Shown piece after piece: positions 39,388-50,180 of a stretch of DNA of 64,000 bases. A model generated the notes under the pieces. The model worked only from the letters and a program-made list of their open reading frames with translations. It was not told the DNA's origin and made no database searches. Numbering within the stretch: the stretch's first letter is position 1; the number at the start of each line of letters is the position of its first letter. Source of the DNA: Gorsachius magnificus (taxonomy: Eukaryota > Chordata > Aves > Pelecaniformes > Ardeidae). The position numbers were made by a program, and so were the translations under genes. The DNA is taken from positions 66,392,054 through 66,456,053 of the forward strand of contig CM067081.1 in NCBI GenBank assembly GCA_034008185.1, given 5' to 3'.

Positions 39388-39936
39388 AAAAAAAAAAAAA
39401 GTGGGGAAAAAAGAAGTGAAAAAGAGCCATAGAGTAGGATGGGTAACAAGAAAAAAATGAGCTTCCAGCATATCACCAAAACCACCCAGTGCCATCCTTG
39501 GAAAACCAGGTAGGAATGCATAGAGCAGGTTATTACTGAAGCTGGCACTAGTTTGCCTCCCCTGGAATGTTGTGCCAAATCCTGCTGCTCATGGTTCAAG
39601 GAATCGTTCCCAGAAGAAGGACAAGAACCACCCACAAGGTGTAAAACACATCTTAAGAGTGAGAATCTCAATCCAAAGGGGCCCTTAATGTGCCTTCCTG
39701 AACAAGTTGCAACTCCTAGTGACTCCACAAGCAGCAGTGAGCGAGCAGCAGGCGCAGGCGTTGTGTGTGAGGACCAAGAGAGAAAAGGTCTCCTCTGGCA
39801 AACTGTCCTTCAGTTATCTACCTAACACCTAGGGGGAAAAAAGCACAAAACTGATGGATAGCAGCACAGGTCAGTGAGAGACAAAAGTAAAACACATGAG
39901 TTCTTGTCCTCACAATGTAGATTTTTCTTAGGTTTT
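39388..39936. other. Spacer between two inverted CR1 fragments
   Basis: About 550 bp of unique sequence starting with a run of A. It holds no recognisable gene. Together with the flanking CR1 arms it could form the loop of a large hairpin. Confidence 0.6.
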
Positions 39937-40115
39937 TTGGAACGGGCTGCCCAGGGAAGTGGTCAACTCCCCATCCCTGGAGGTATTTAAAAGACAGGCA
40001 GACAAGGTGCTTAGGGAGATGTTTTAGTGGTGGAATGGCAGGGTTAGGTTACGGTTGGACTTGATGATCTTAAAGGTCTTTTCCAACCTAAACAATTCTA
40101 TGATTCTATGATTCT
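39937..40115 (+). mobile_element. CR1 LINE 3' end, young avian type
   Basis: Begins at 'tggaacgggctgcccaggga', the W-N-G-L-P-R module of ORF2. It continues through 'ggtatttaaaagacaggc' and '3' ggtcttttccaacct', and ends in two to three octamer units at 40097-40115. Only about 180 bp remain. It is closely similar to the inverted copy at 39097-39387 and belongs to the same young group. Confidence 0.95.
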
Positions 40116-40729
40116 AGTTAACAGCACAATTGGAGAATACCCATGGGAGCTGCTGCTCTGTCCCCAGGGCCAGGCTGTGGAATTTGTGTGGCCAGGACAC
40201 GTACGTGGGCACGCGTGAGGGGCAGAGCGAGCTTTCCCGCAGCGAAGACGGCTGCTGGGTGAGTCGGCAGCGGGAGGGGGTGGCATGCGAGAGAGCTCGC
40301 TTTAGTCTCTTGGCTGGTTGCCAGCAGTACAGAAGTTGAGAAATCATTTGTCACGAGGATAAAAGCCAAATACATTGCTCTGGGTGAGATGTAACCTGAC
40401 AAACAGTCTCCTGTGACTGATGCATTTGAACTACTAATACACTCTATATAAATGCCTTTTTTCTGACAGCTAGCAGTCATGGGGTTTTTTTTTTCTTAGT
40501 TTTTCTGCTTGTTCATGCTGAGCTTTCCGAGTTCCTAGATATCAGATTGCTTGGCGAGGAGCACTGGGCAGGAGGACAGTTCTCTGTCATGCCAGTTCCA
40601 CATGACAAGTTCAGGAGGAAACAAACTACAAAAAAGAATTAGAAAACAATTTTTAAAAATTACTGTTCCCTAGTATCTCTCTTTTTTTTTTCTTCCTTTT
40701 TTTTTTTTTTTCAAAATGCCATACAGTCA
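40116..40729. other. Non-coding stretch, no gene seen
   Basis: Locally C+G-rich with several CpG at 40190-40300, then A+T-rich. Overlapping short frames on both strands. A T-rich tract (40682-40711) lies at its end. Confidence 0.5.
40682..40711. repeat. T-rich low-complexity tract
   Basis: Two long T runs separated by CTTCC. Simple low-complexity sequence. Confidence 0.9.
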
Positions 40730-41040
40730 TCTGGCCAGCAGGAACTTCATTTATAACTGTCAATTTAACAGTTCATTTATTTCATTAAAGCAGCGAGACA
40801 CAACAGGGGTGTGGTAACCACGAGATAATCACACCTCTGGGGTCTTAGGAGGCCAGGAGAAACAGCCAATTCTCTCTAATCCCACAGTGGTGTGATTAGT
40901 GCTCCTGATAGCTGCAGCCAAGGAGGTTATGAGATAAATTGTGCATTTCATGTTGTAGAAAAAGAATTAAATTAAAGTTAAATGTTTAACCAGCCTCATT
41001 CTAGTTCTGTAATTCATCTTGATTATAGATAGGTAAGATA
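40730..41040. promoter_or_regulatory. Candidate conserved enhancer-like element
   Basis: Non-repetitive block with a RUNX-type AACCAC (40816-40821), an OTX/PITX-type TAATCC (40878-40883), GGTGTG T-box-like half sites and several ATTAAA/TTAAT words. Activity is inferred from motif density; no conservation test was possible. Confidence 0.32.
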
Positions 41041-43447
41041 ATGAATGCTGATCCATATATACTTGTCTACTTTAAAATAGGACTAGTCATTTGGATCCAG
41101 AATTTATACAACACGTGGAAGGTATAGCATATAGCTGCCTGCCTGTCTACAAGCCTTATAGGCAGGAATCCATCATCATGCTATACGAGAGCTCCTCTGG
41201 GCATGCAACCCTTACATGCATATCTGTACAAACTAACTGGATCCCCGTGGTGAAGAGACTGCCCTTTTCTTAGCTGTTATGGGTAACCCTGCTAACCAGT
41301 TTCATTAAAGGCTTATCTAGTACCTATGTCTGCTACGGAAGGTCCATTCGTCTCTCACATACGATGTTTCCACTGGAAAACATATAACTGGTAGTACGAA
41401 GCTTTCACTAGAAAACATATAATAGGCATTTGGCAGGCAGACAACTGCATCATGGAGGAGAGAAATTACAGAATTAATGATCTCATCTCTTAGGTCATAT
41501 TGCTCGTTTCCATCCTCCAGTGTTGTTGTCTGAGGTGTACTTTGTCCTGTTGTGGTCTAAAAGGTTCACCAAAGAACACCAACTTATTTTTAAAGTGAAA
41601 TATTTTTAAAAAACATTTTTTATGATTGTTCTGAAGACTAAACCAATACTCCTTTATCACTGACACCAGCGTATGAAAGAGCCTATGTCAATGTTGTGTG
41701 ATTGATTCCTCTTGCTGCCTCTTTCTCCTTCTCCTGAAGTCTTGACTGAAGTAATGATGGCCCACCCTTGAGATCCTCTTCTGCACCTCCATGAGTCATT
41801 GCCCTGGGGAGTTGTGGTAAATAAGAAAATAAGATGGGAAAAAAAAAAACAACTGGGTCGAGATATAGACAATTTAATAAAGAAAAGCCATCTTGGAGCT
41901 GGCTGGAACTGGCTCTGTCTGACATGGGGGCAGCTCCTGGTATCTTCTCACAGAAGCCACCCCTGCAGCCCCTCCCTTCCCCCAAAACCTTGCCACATAA
42001 ACATAATTCAGGAGTCTGAAGATATGAGTACCAGTATCAGCCACGGTACAGGTCTCATGCTTGTTTCTGAGGGCAAGGGCGGTGTATACAGATTTACAAA
42101 GAGGACTTTAAAGTAAGATTGGAAAGACCAAAAGGTATCTGTGACTACTGCATGTGTAAAATGACCCACCACATCCTTCTGCACCAAACCAAGTGCTGCT
42201 CAGTTGGCCCATGCTGAACTTGATAGCCAAGTGGTTCAAAGCGCCTCCCTTCCTGGGCGGCTGGGATGTGGAGACACGCAGGGGGCAGCTCGGTCAGAGT
42301 GCAAGTCCTGCAAAACTTTCGGGAGTGTCTTTGAGGTTTGCTGTCTCTGTGGAATGACATAGGTGCCTCCAGGCAGTCTTCGTTTCTGACTTCTCAGGCT
42401 GCAGTGCTGCAAGCACCCTCAGGATAGGGAAATAGATATTAAAATTCCCTCAGCTGTCGTGGCAATTTCAGTTGTCAAAGTCTGATCTGACGCCCCTCAA
42501 ATTTTTTTAGTTAGTGCGCTTGAACACTACTCATCCAGACGGGGAAAGGGAAAGCATGATCTGCATACTCTTAATATTTCTTGAACACTTTCACTAGTTT
42601 TTCCTCTTCTTCCCTTTTTCCTAATAGACCTGGCTGTGTGAGAGAGAAGAATGGATAATGATTTACTCCACAAAGATTTAACACAAACAAAATGCCACAT
42701 AGGATTCTCTCAGGGTCCTGGACCTAACTCCAGTTTCACTCTTGTTTTACAGAACAGCATAAACCAGCATAAAATCAGAGTTCTGTGTCAAAAGAAGGCT
42801 GCAGTCAGCTGAGGCATCTCTCAGTTAACCTTATTTTAGATGCAAGAGATCTGATTTCTCTGCTGGTGACAGGGGTATTATCCTTGTAACCTCAAAAAAA
42901 AACCCAAAAAGCAAACACCAAACCCACAACAAAAATATCTATTTAATTTTTCAGAATTTATTTTCATGTCATTATTCACCAAACAGGAAGTTAGTTATTG
43001 TTAAGATTATCTAAAGTGATGGTTGATAGTTGAAGTGACTGCTGAAAGCACCTAGGTATGGTGGTTGCTTTCAGTGGCCTCAGACTCTGTTTCATGGCCG
43101 TGAATAAATGGGATGCAGGTATATTTTTTTAACCATCTCGCTACAACTGTGATCCAGTCCTTGGCCGCCTTCTAAAGGGGATGGTCAGCTTATGGGGTGG
43201 AAGTTTTTAAACTTCATGGAGTTCAGCGCTCTTCAGTGGCCACCTCTGGAGCTGTACTGCAGCCCTACGTCTGCTTTTCTCCCCACGCAGCTCCAGGGCG
43301 GTGCTGCCTGTTCGCGGAGCAGAGCTGCTGCTGAAATGTGAAAAACCAATGAGCCTTTATAGGTCACCTGAAATGTTATAAAGAAAAGGTACGTGAAACA
43401 TATAGGTCGCCCTTCAGACAATATTTTGGTGATTATTCGAATCTCTC
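41041..43447. other. Non-coding stretch, no gene seen
   Basis: Contains an imperfect 24-base direct repeat (41367-41391 and 41403-41427, CACTGGAAAACATATAA-type). Short frames only. The C+G-rich part at 43230-43330 has a few CpG but is too short to call an island. Confidence 0.5.
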
Positions 43448-43485
43448 TGGGCTACTCCAAGTAGCCCAGTTCAGGCTGAGCCTGA
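43448..43485. repeat. Two adjacent perfect short inverted repeats
   Basis: First hairpin: TGGGCTACT (43448-43456), loop CCA, AGTAGCCCA (43460-43468). Second: TCAGGC (43471-43476), loop TGA, GCCTGA (43480-43485), which can extend to CAG/CTG with one bulged base. No known RNA family is recognised. Confidence 0.8.
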
Positions 43486-43899
43486 CTGGAAGAACGTTTG
43501 CCTACTCTGTAACAATGGTGCAAATCCCAGCAGTGGTATTTCTGCAAGAGGGAATGCTTTGGAGCAATGCTGGCATGTTTCTGTTACTAAGGCAGGTTTG
43601 GGAGAACCAGCGCTTTGATACCTGGGGCACTTTGCAAAAATTAAAAGACTTCTTAAAAAAATTATTCTTCTTTCAAAATGAAAGAGAATTATAACCCTTT
43701 TGTCCTAATGATAGGGAAAGGGTTTTAAATTCCTGAGTGTTCCCTCCCTCTAGCCCCAAAATTTTTGTAGCTGCGGCACTGAATGCAGTCCCATTATTTT
43801 TAATGATATATCAGGACTGGGTAGAAGAATAGCATACCATATATCAAAAGCTACACCCTTGGAAATCACAGAGCTCTTCAAGAAGCCACCAACGGGTTA
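43486..43899. other. Non-coding stretch, nothing recognised
   Basis: Unique sequence without frames of note. Confidence 0.5.
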
Positions 43900-44120
43900 A
43901 ACGGTGACCTGACCAATTTGCTATGGTTCATTTGGTCTATGCTAATTGTTTTAAATGCTCACTTTGTGGCATATTCTTTACTGTGCTGATGGGAAGTGAG
44001 GCATATTTCTTTAGAGCAGGGATTCAAGGATACATTTATATTGGAAAGACTTTTTCAGAAAAGTACAGGCGCACCTCAATAGTACTATGTAAATAGCAAT
44101 TAAGCTTCGTCATTTATCCA
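43900..44120. promoter_or_regulatory. Candidate conserved enhancer-like element
   Basis: Non-repetitive A+T-rich block with GCTAATTGTTTTAAA, TTTGTGGC and CATATTTCTTTAGAG words. Weak evidence, from composition only. Confidence 0.22.
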
Positions 44121-44469
44121 GTCTAAGGAAATACATGAAATAAACACTTTTCAAATCCTTTTGCTTTGCTTGATTTTTCAATGTCACTCTCTTTTCTCAA
44201 TTCTTCTGAAATGCTTGAAGTCAGATTGTTTCTTTCCCATTACCAGGCTTTTGTGTCTGCCTGTCTGGTGGGCGGCTTTTGGTGGTTTTTTTTTAATCCC
44301 TTCGGACCCTGACCTGGTAGTCATTATTTTGTCTTTTATCTTCATCTTCTTTCGCCTTTATTTTTCCTTCTTTTTTTTTTTTTATTAGACTAGTCAGCCT
44401 TGATATTAGTCTTCCCAAAGCTACTATCCATTACACTGTCAGCAAAGCAAGCTGCCTTACTGTAGGCCA
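44121..44469. other. Non-coding stretch with a T-rich part
   Basis: Pyrimidine- and T-rich sequence (44280-44390). Nothing else recognised. Confidence 0.5.
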
Positions 44470-44640
44470 AGTGTCAACAGAAGGTGAGGCAGAAAATCAG
44501 CCACAATCTAAAGCTAATTACCCTGCCTAGAAGTTAATTAAATACTTGTTAGGAGCAGCAGGGTAGATCCTAATTAAACTTGTCTAATAACAGTATGCTG
44601 ACATACTCTGACACTGGGAATTCCTACAGGGTTTAAATAA
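44470..44640. promoter_or_regulatory. Candidate enhancer with three TAATTA homeodomain cores
   Basis: TAATTA occurs at 44515-44520, 44535-44540 and 44571-44576, that is three times in 62 bases, inside non-repetitive sequence. Paired and homeodomain factors of the LHX, PAX and PRRX kind bind this core. Spacings are 20 and 36 bases between starts. Regulatory function is inference. Confidence 0.4.
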
Positions 44641-45979
44641 TTGTACAAAGGGCAATAATACCTGTCACATCATGGTGTGCAGGCAAACCCTGAAGATGCA
44701 CATTTCTCAGTATTTTCTGTACTAATTTGCCACATATTGTGCACTTCACATGTGTTTAATTTACACATGTTTTAATTTTGGTGCCCTGGATCTTTCTAAA
44801 TGACTTTGCTGTTGCTGATCTAAGTGTAAACCACTGCAAAGGGAGATGGTCACTGGTATTTCATTGTATTATTTAATATACTAAACCTGATAAAATCCTG
44901 CTAATGGTGATACCTCCAGGGTTACCTGAGTAAAGCTGTGGCCTTTCCTTTCAGACTTCAAGACAGTAGTGATTTTACCTGGAAGTGGGGGGGACAGCCT
45001 GGCACACCTTGCCAGCCTTCCTACATTCTCCATGGCCAAAATCTGCACCCACCCACAGACTGGGAATTTTACCCACTGCATTTTTAATTCGCAGGAGTGG
45101 CACTGACAGAGACTTTTACCCCCCCTGTTAAGCATGTCTGAAACCAACATCTCTTTAAACTAGTCAGATCTTCATTTACATTAAAAACAAAAGGAAGAGG
45201 AAACCACTAATAGGTGTAACTGCCAGATGAATGGAAGGGGAGAGGAGAGGTGAAATGCAGGAGAAGGGGCTGATAACAGAAAAGAAGCTGGCTTTTCTGC
45301 TTATTTCCAGCCTTTTGATGGGCTGGAAATATTTTTCTTCCCAGACAGGAAAAGACAATTTGCCATCATTTCAAATGAAGGTTCCCCACAAACCACAGCA
45401 GGGTTTTTGTCTAGTTGTTTTTAAGGGATCCTCTATGCCAGCGGTTTTAATGCTGGTTAAAAACCTGCCATTTCACCAGGTTCTGTTTTTCAACTGATGA
45501 GTTGTCACACTGCCTTGCGTGAGGGTTAATCCCCCATTGTGTTGTCTATGCCACCGCAAAGAAGGACGGAAACGACAAATATGCAATTGCTGATAAAGCT
45601 TGTCTCTTCTCGAAAAGCCCCGAGAGGCTGTGTCGCATGCTGATGGTTGTTTACCGCAGCAAAATGCTGAATGTCAATTTTAGGAAAGCGATGTTTCAAA
45701 ACTTTTTTGTCTCTTCTCCCTGTAAATCAGTTCAATCTCTCACCATTCCTTCACCACCCTTGACTCGATCACCCTTTGTAATGAGGGCATTAGGGCTTTT
45801 GGGTGGTAACCGGCGATGGATGCTCGGAAGTAGATTTGGTGTTCCCATCACTAGACCATACTTGAAATGCCGTGTCAGTGAAACTAATGAAATGGAGTGC
45901 CGTGACGTGCAACTAATCAGACATGAGACAACTTTAGAGGGGGGGAAATAAGACACCTGCAAGGATTTAAGCCAATCCT
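44641..45979. other. Non-coding stretch, no gene seen
   Basis: Unique sequence. A 104-codon plus frame (45637-45951) contains CpG-bearing codons but no domain I know and no clear splice sites. The 45560-45700 part is motif-rich (CAATTGCTGATAAAG) and may be regulatory. Confidence 0.45.
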
Positions 45980-46290
45980 AATACTCTCATTTTGCACCCT
46001 CTCCCTGAACAGCAAGGATTAATGGAAAGATGTAAGCGCTCTGATCTTTTCTGGCAAGACTGTTGTAGAAATAATCAATTAACCTTGGGAGATCAAATTG
46101 ACAGAGCTTAAGCATGAAGTTATTTAAAATGCCAGATTATCTAGGCAGATGAATACATTTGTTGCAATACTAAAAGGAAAATTAAAGTATTTTTCCAAAC
46201 TTCGTTTTTCTGAACTGATTTAACATTATTTCCCCAGGAGTCAACTCTGCCTTTTTCAGTGTGCACTTTAACACATTAAAACAAAATGAG
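45980..46290. promoter_or_regulatory. Candidate conserved enhancer-like element
   Basis: Non-repetitive block with AATAATCAATTAACC (about 46070), GATCAAATTGACAG (about 46092) and CCAGATTATCTAGG (about 46131) words. These suggest homeodomain and TALE or GATA inputs. Inferred only. Confidence 0.3.
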
Positions 46291-48269
46291 ATTTGATGTA
46301 CTCCATAAAGAGACTAGTGATTTTTCTCTCTTCCTCCATGGAGAGGGAGGTTATTATAGAAAATAGCTTATAGTAACCTCATGCTTTTAGCTCTTTACTT
46401 TTGTTTATTTGACAATTTGATTATTTGGGTTCCTGTCTTCTGTGGTGATTTCAGTTGGTTTGCATTCTGGCTAAATCATCTGCTGCTTCATCTACGGGGT
46501 AAGAATTCCTGTTGTCCTTAAAAAATACAAAGAATGTGAAATATTGTATAACATTGGTTATTTTTATTAAACACAAGAATCCAGTCAGATGTTCTTTAAA
46601 CAATCAATTTAACTTCATTTGGTTTGAAGAGATAGCAATTTTATTTTATTAAAATGCTTTGGGCTGTGTTATACAGACTAATAACCTCTCTACTATTTTA
46701 TCACACTGTAGTAAGATGAGGACAGCATAAAGTTCTAGCAGCATCGGGCTGTAACTCTAGGCCCGCTGCTGCAAGCTTCCACTGTGATCCAGCATGTAAG
46801 AATAAACTTAACGTAAACACACAAGCAATGGCAATGCTTGTGTGCTGGAAGGTAAGCATGCGTACACACACAGCCATGAGTCCTTCTCTTAAAGAGAATT
46901 TTTGAACAAGCCCATTGATTAAATTGGTACAGATCTATAGTCACGAGAATGGCACAAATTTTACCCCATGAATTTTAAATATTTTTTTTTTGTTAAAGTG
47001 GAAAAGTTGTTGCATTTCATTCCCTCACTCATTCATACTTTCATTCATTTAATCTTTTTGTTATTGTTTCTATCTTCTTTTATTTAGAATGTTGCAGCAG
47101 TTTACATCAAATAGAGCAATATAATTTATGACCACACGAGAGCTTAACCTGACTTTTACTAGCTGAATTTACACATTTAGCCCCAAGCTAAACAGAAAGT
47201 ACAAATGCATTTAAGCCACTAAGGAAACATTTGGAAACAGAGACACATGGGCTGAATTGTAAAGGTATAGTGTGTAAACCTGTCCAGATCGATGAAACTC
47301 ATCCAGCTGCGCTTTGCTAGCAGCCACACCAGTTTCAGAAATTGCCATCCCCAATCATTTGTTCCCACACCAGCACTTGGGGGTTACATAGAATAAAGTA
47401 ATATATTCGTGTGCACCCCAATCTAAGGCAAACCAAGACAGGTTATTTTACCTGGTGCTAGCCATGACTTGAGCTAACTCAGTTGTCTTTGCCTGAAGCA
47501 GGGCAGGGAACATCCACTGAGCTCTTCTCCTGAGCTGCATTTCAGCTGGCAGTGACAAGATGTTTGGAAGGGCTGATATGATCAACCACTTCAGCTGGCT
47601 CCAGAAAGGGCATCTGTCCACGCACTCCTGCTTCCATTCCTTGACTGTGCACCCTCTCTTCACTCAGTCCTTCTCCAGACCATGAAGCTGTAAGCCTGAG
47701 AGGGAAGTGAGGCCAGGAAGCAGAGGAAGCTCTTGGTGGGACTGGCCCTCAAGAGAGAAGACCAAAGGAATGAGGAACAGCTAGGACTGAAAACAATGCG
47801 TGAAGAAGGGGTTAGTTATGAAGCAGATGTTTGGCGAAATTATTCTTTGAACTTGGAAGAACTGAGAGGAAAAGTCAATTGGAAGGTCTTGAGCTTTCAG
47901 ATATGGGTAGAAGTGCTAGAAACTGTCAGAAAAGGGGTAGCTTTTATGGACAATGAGTCACTGAAAAGGATGACTATATGTTGCAGAAGCCACAGATAAA
48001 CCATTGGCCAATCCCTGATTAAAGATACTCAACTCTCAGTCAAATGCTTTCTTAATATGTTTGTCAGTGAGCACATGTCCTTCCTTAAGCTTAGGACAGT
48101 GCATCAAACATGAACGACACTTTCCAAAGGCTTTCAAGTAGCAGGATTCCTTTACAATACAGTCTGGCCAGGACAACTCATGGCAGCAGAAAATGACTGG
48201 GTGTCTTGAAATTGTAAGAAATCTGCTTGGAAGGAGCAAATGGGTTAGCAGCAAATTATATTTCTTCCA
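46291..48269. other. Non-coding stretch, no gene seen
   Basis: A+T-rich to about 47250, then mixed. Part of 47650-48010 is purine-rich with an 88-codon plus frame that may be further decayed repeat. No host gene recognised. Confidence 0.45.
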
Positions 48270-48815
48270 AAAGATAAAGCTGGAAGATTATTTGAAGACT
48301 AGAATCCCCCATATTTGAAAAAAACATGCTGGAAGACTTAAGGGTCATGATGGGTAGCCAACTGAACATGAACTCACAGTCTATTACTGTGGTAAAGTAC
48401 TAGTACAGCTCTTTAATTCATGAAGAAACAGGAGTAGAAAGTAGGACTGCTGGGATTGCTTTTCAGATCCTCTGCCTGGTTTTTGTGTCCTCAGTTAAAG
48501 AACAAGGATAATAAATTAGAGGGAATTTAAAGAAGAACCACAAGAATGTTCAAAAAGTTGGAAACATGATTTAGAGCAAGAGAAATTCAACTTTAACTGA
48601 AAAAAGAGAGAAGGTTAAGAGGTGACTTGATGGCAGTTTGAAAGTATAAACGCAAGGACCAAAAATACGCTCACGGAGGGCTCTTCTGACTAGAATACAA
48701 ACAAGTGAAAGAACCAGGGTACAATGTTAAAAGGCAAAAAATGGAGTTTAGGAACAATATTTGTCCTTAACAGTAAATGTAATTAGCCCCTCAAACTATC
48801 TGTAGCTATGGTTGA
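48270..48815 (+). mobile_element. Ancient CR1-like LINE relic, ORF2 carboxy-terminal part
   Basis: Decayed sense CR1. Landmarks are: 'aagacttaagggtcatgatg' (48334) followed by 'aactgaacatgaactcacag' (48360), corresponding to the D-L-G-hydrophobic-V-M and L-N-M-S-Q blocks; 'aaagaagaaccacaagaatg' (48530); 'gaaacatgatttagagcaag' (48562); 'gagagaaggttaagaggtgacttgatgg' (48605), the R-R-L-R-G-D-hydrophobic block; and 'ttgtccttaacagtaa' (48762). Some 30 percent or more of bases appear changed, and no frame survives. Confidence 0.7.
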
Positions 48816-49849
48816 TTCTCAATTGCTGGGTATTTTTACTTGAGACTCAGCATTTTACAAAATACTATCCGTAACACCAAATGAAACTTACTCTACAAAG
48901 CCTACTGCCTGTGTTCTATCAGTAACAGCTGACCATAATAGCTCGCTCTGGCTTTACAAGGTATGGTGCTTCTAGTCAGTGATAAATTAATTGAGGCAAA
49001 GGAAAACTTTACAAAACCTATTCTAGAAGAAAAAAAGCAACTACATAACTTCTTTTTTTTAGAAGTCTTTCATTGCCATCACTTGCCCTTGGTTTTTAAA
49101 GTTCACTTCTCTACCGACCGCAGCCACTTGTATACTGAAGCACTGTTGCACATTAAATGGTGCGAATGCAGGTTTTTCTTTTCAGAGTCCAGCTTTAAGA
49201 TAATACAATGGACATAATGGTGCTTGTGCCTCTCCTGGCTAATCTGCATTAAACAGTCTCCAGCCACTGGAGAGAAGGGAGAGAAGTGCAGCAAGCCCAT
49301 GGTGCGTCAACGGCACAAAGTACCTATGAATGTTCTGGGTGATTTGTCCTCTGGTTCTTACTCAGCAAAACCACTCTTCTGTAGTCCACCTTTACAGGAA
49401 CCGTTGGCCTTCACTGTTCTTGGCAAATAACCACTAAAGGCAACTGCCAAAGGGCATGACAGAAAGAATAGCAATGACTCAGGGAACTCTGCAAATTTTA
49501 AAAGCAAGAATGTACATCTCTAGCGCATCCCAGTCTTACAAAGGGAACTCCAAGCAGCATACCTTGCAGAGTTTGAAGCCCCACAGCTCAAAGGTAATGA
49601 CTCACTTCCATGCATACAAGGGGAAAAACAACATATATCCTCACTTTGCAAGGGATGCTTGCAGCTCCCCTCCTTTTCTGTGCAAAGATGAGACAAGGCA
49701 AAGACAAGTCTAACCACAGTCAGAAAGCAACCTATGTGTTTTCTCTGCAAGACACCACTCTAAATGCACCACAGCAGACCTTAAACTGTACGCACAGTCT
49801 CAGCATAACGGGTGGTGGCCTTGCTAAAACCATCAGCATTACATTGCTG
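48816..49849. other. Non-coding stretch, no gene seen
   Basis: Overlapping short frames on both strands at 49100-49800 with no recognised domain. Confidence 0.5.
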
Positions 49850-50180
49850 CTTCGGTGTGTACACTGATTAATTACAGTCAAATCCTTAAATGCATTAGGA
49901 TCAAACTGGCTTCTGCATCATGCAAGAATGCCTCTGCTGTCCTCCTTTCTTTAACTATTACCATCTATTACGGCGTCAGGGAAGTGCAACCTGCCATCAC
50001 ATTTGTCCAGTGCAGGAGTGATGGGCTTTGCCCCAGCAGATCCCTTTGGGATTATATTTAACAACTGAATACTTCTAATGCTGCTAAGTGATTATTTTTC
50101 CCAAAATAAACAGAGTTTAAGGAGATGGAGAATTATATGATTGGTCTGCTTTCCCACAAAAACACATTAGCATTTTTCCT
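49850..50180. promoter_or_regulatory. Candidate conserved enhancer-like element
   Basis: Begins with GATTAATTACAG (TAATTA at 49869-49874), followed by CTTAAATGCATTAGGATCAAA-type words. Later it carries TGATTATTTTTCCC and ATATGATTGG. It is repeat-free and has the dense, low-CpG look of vertebrate developmental enhancers. Inferred. Confidence 0.35.

Noticed and set aside
39192..39728. 178-codon minus-strand open frame as a gene
   Set aside because: Only its last third is CR1 ORF2 carboxy-terminus; the rest is unrelated flank that happens to be open.
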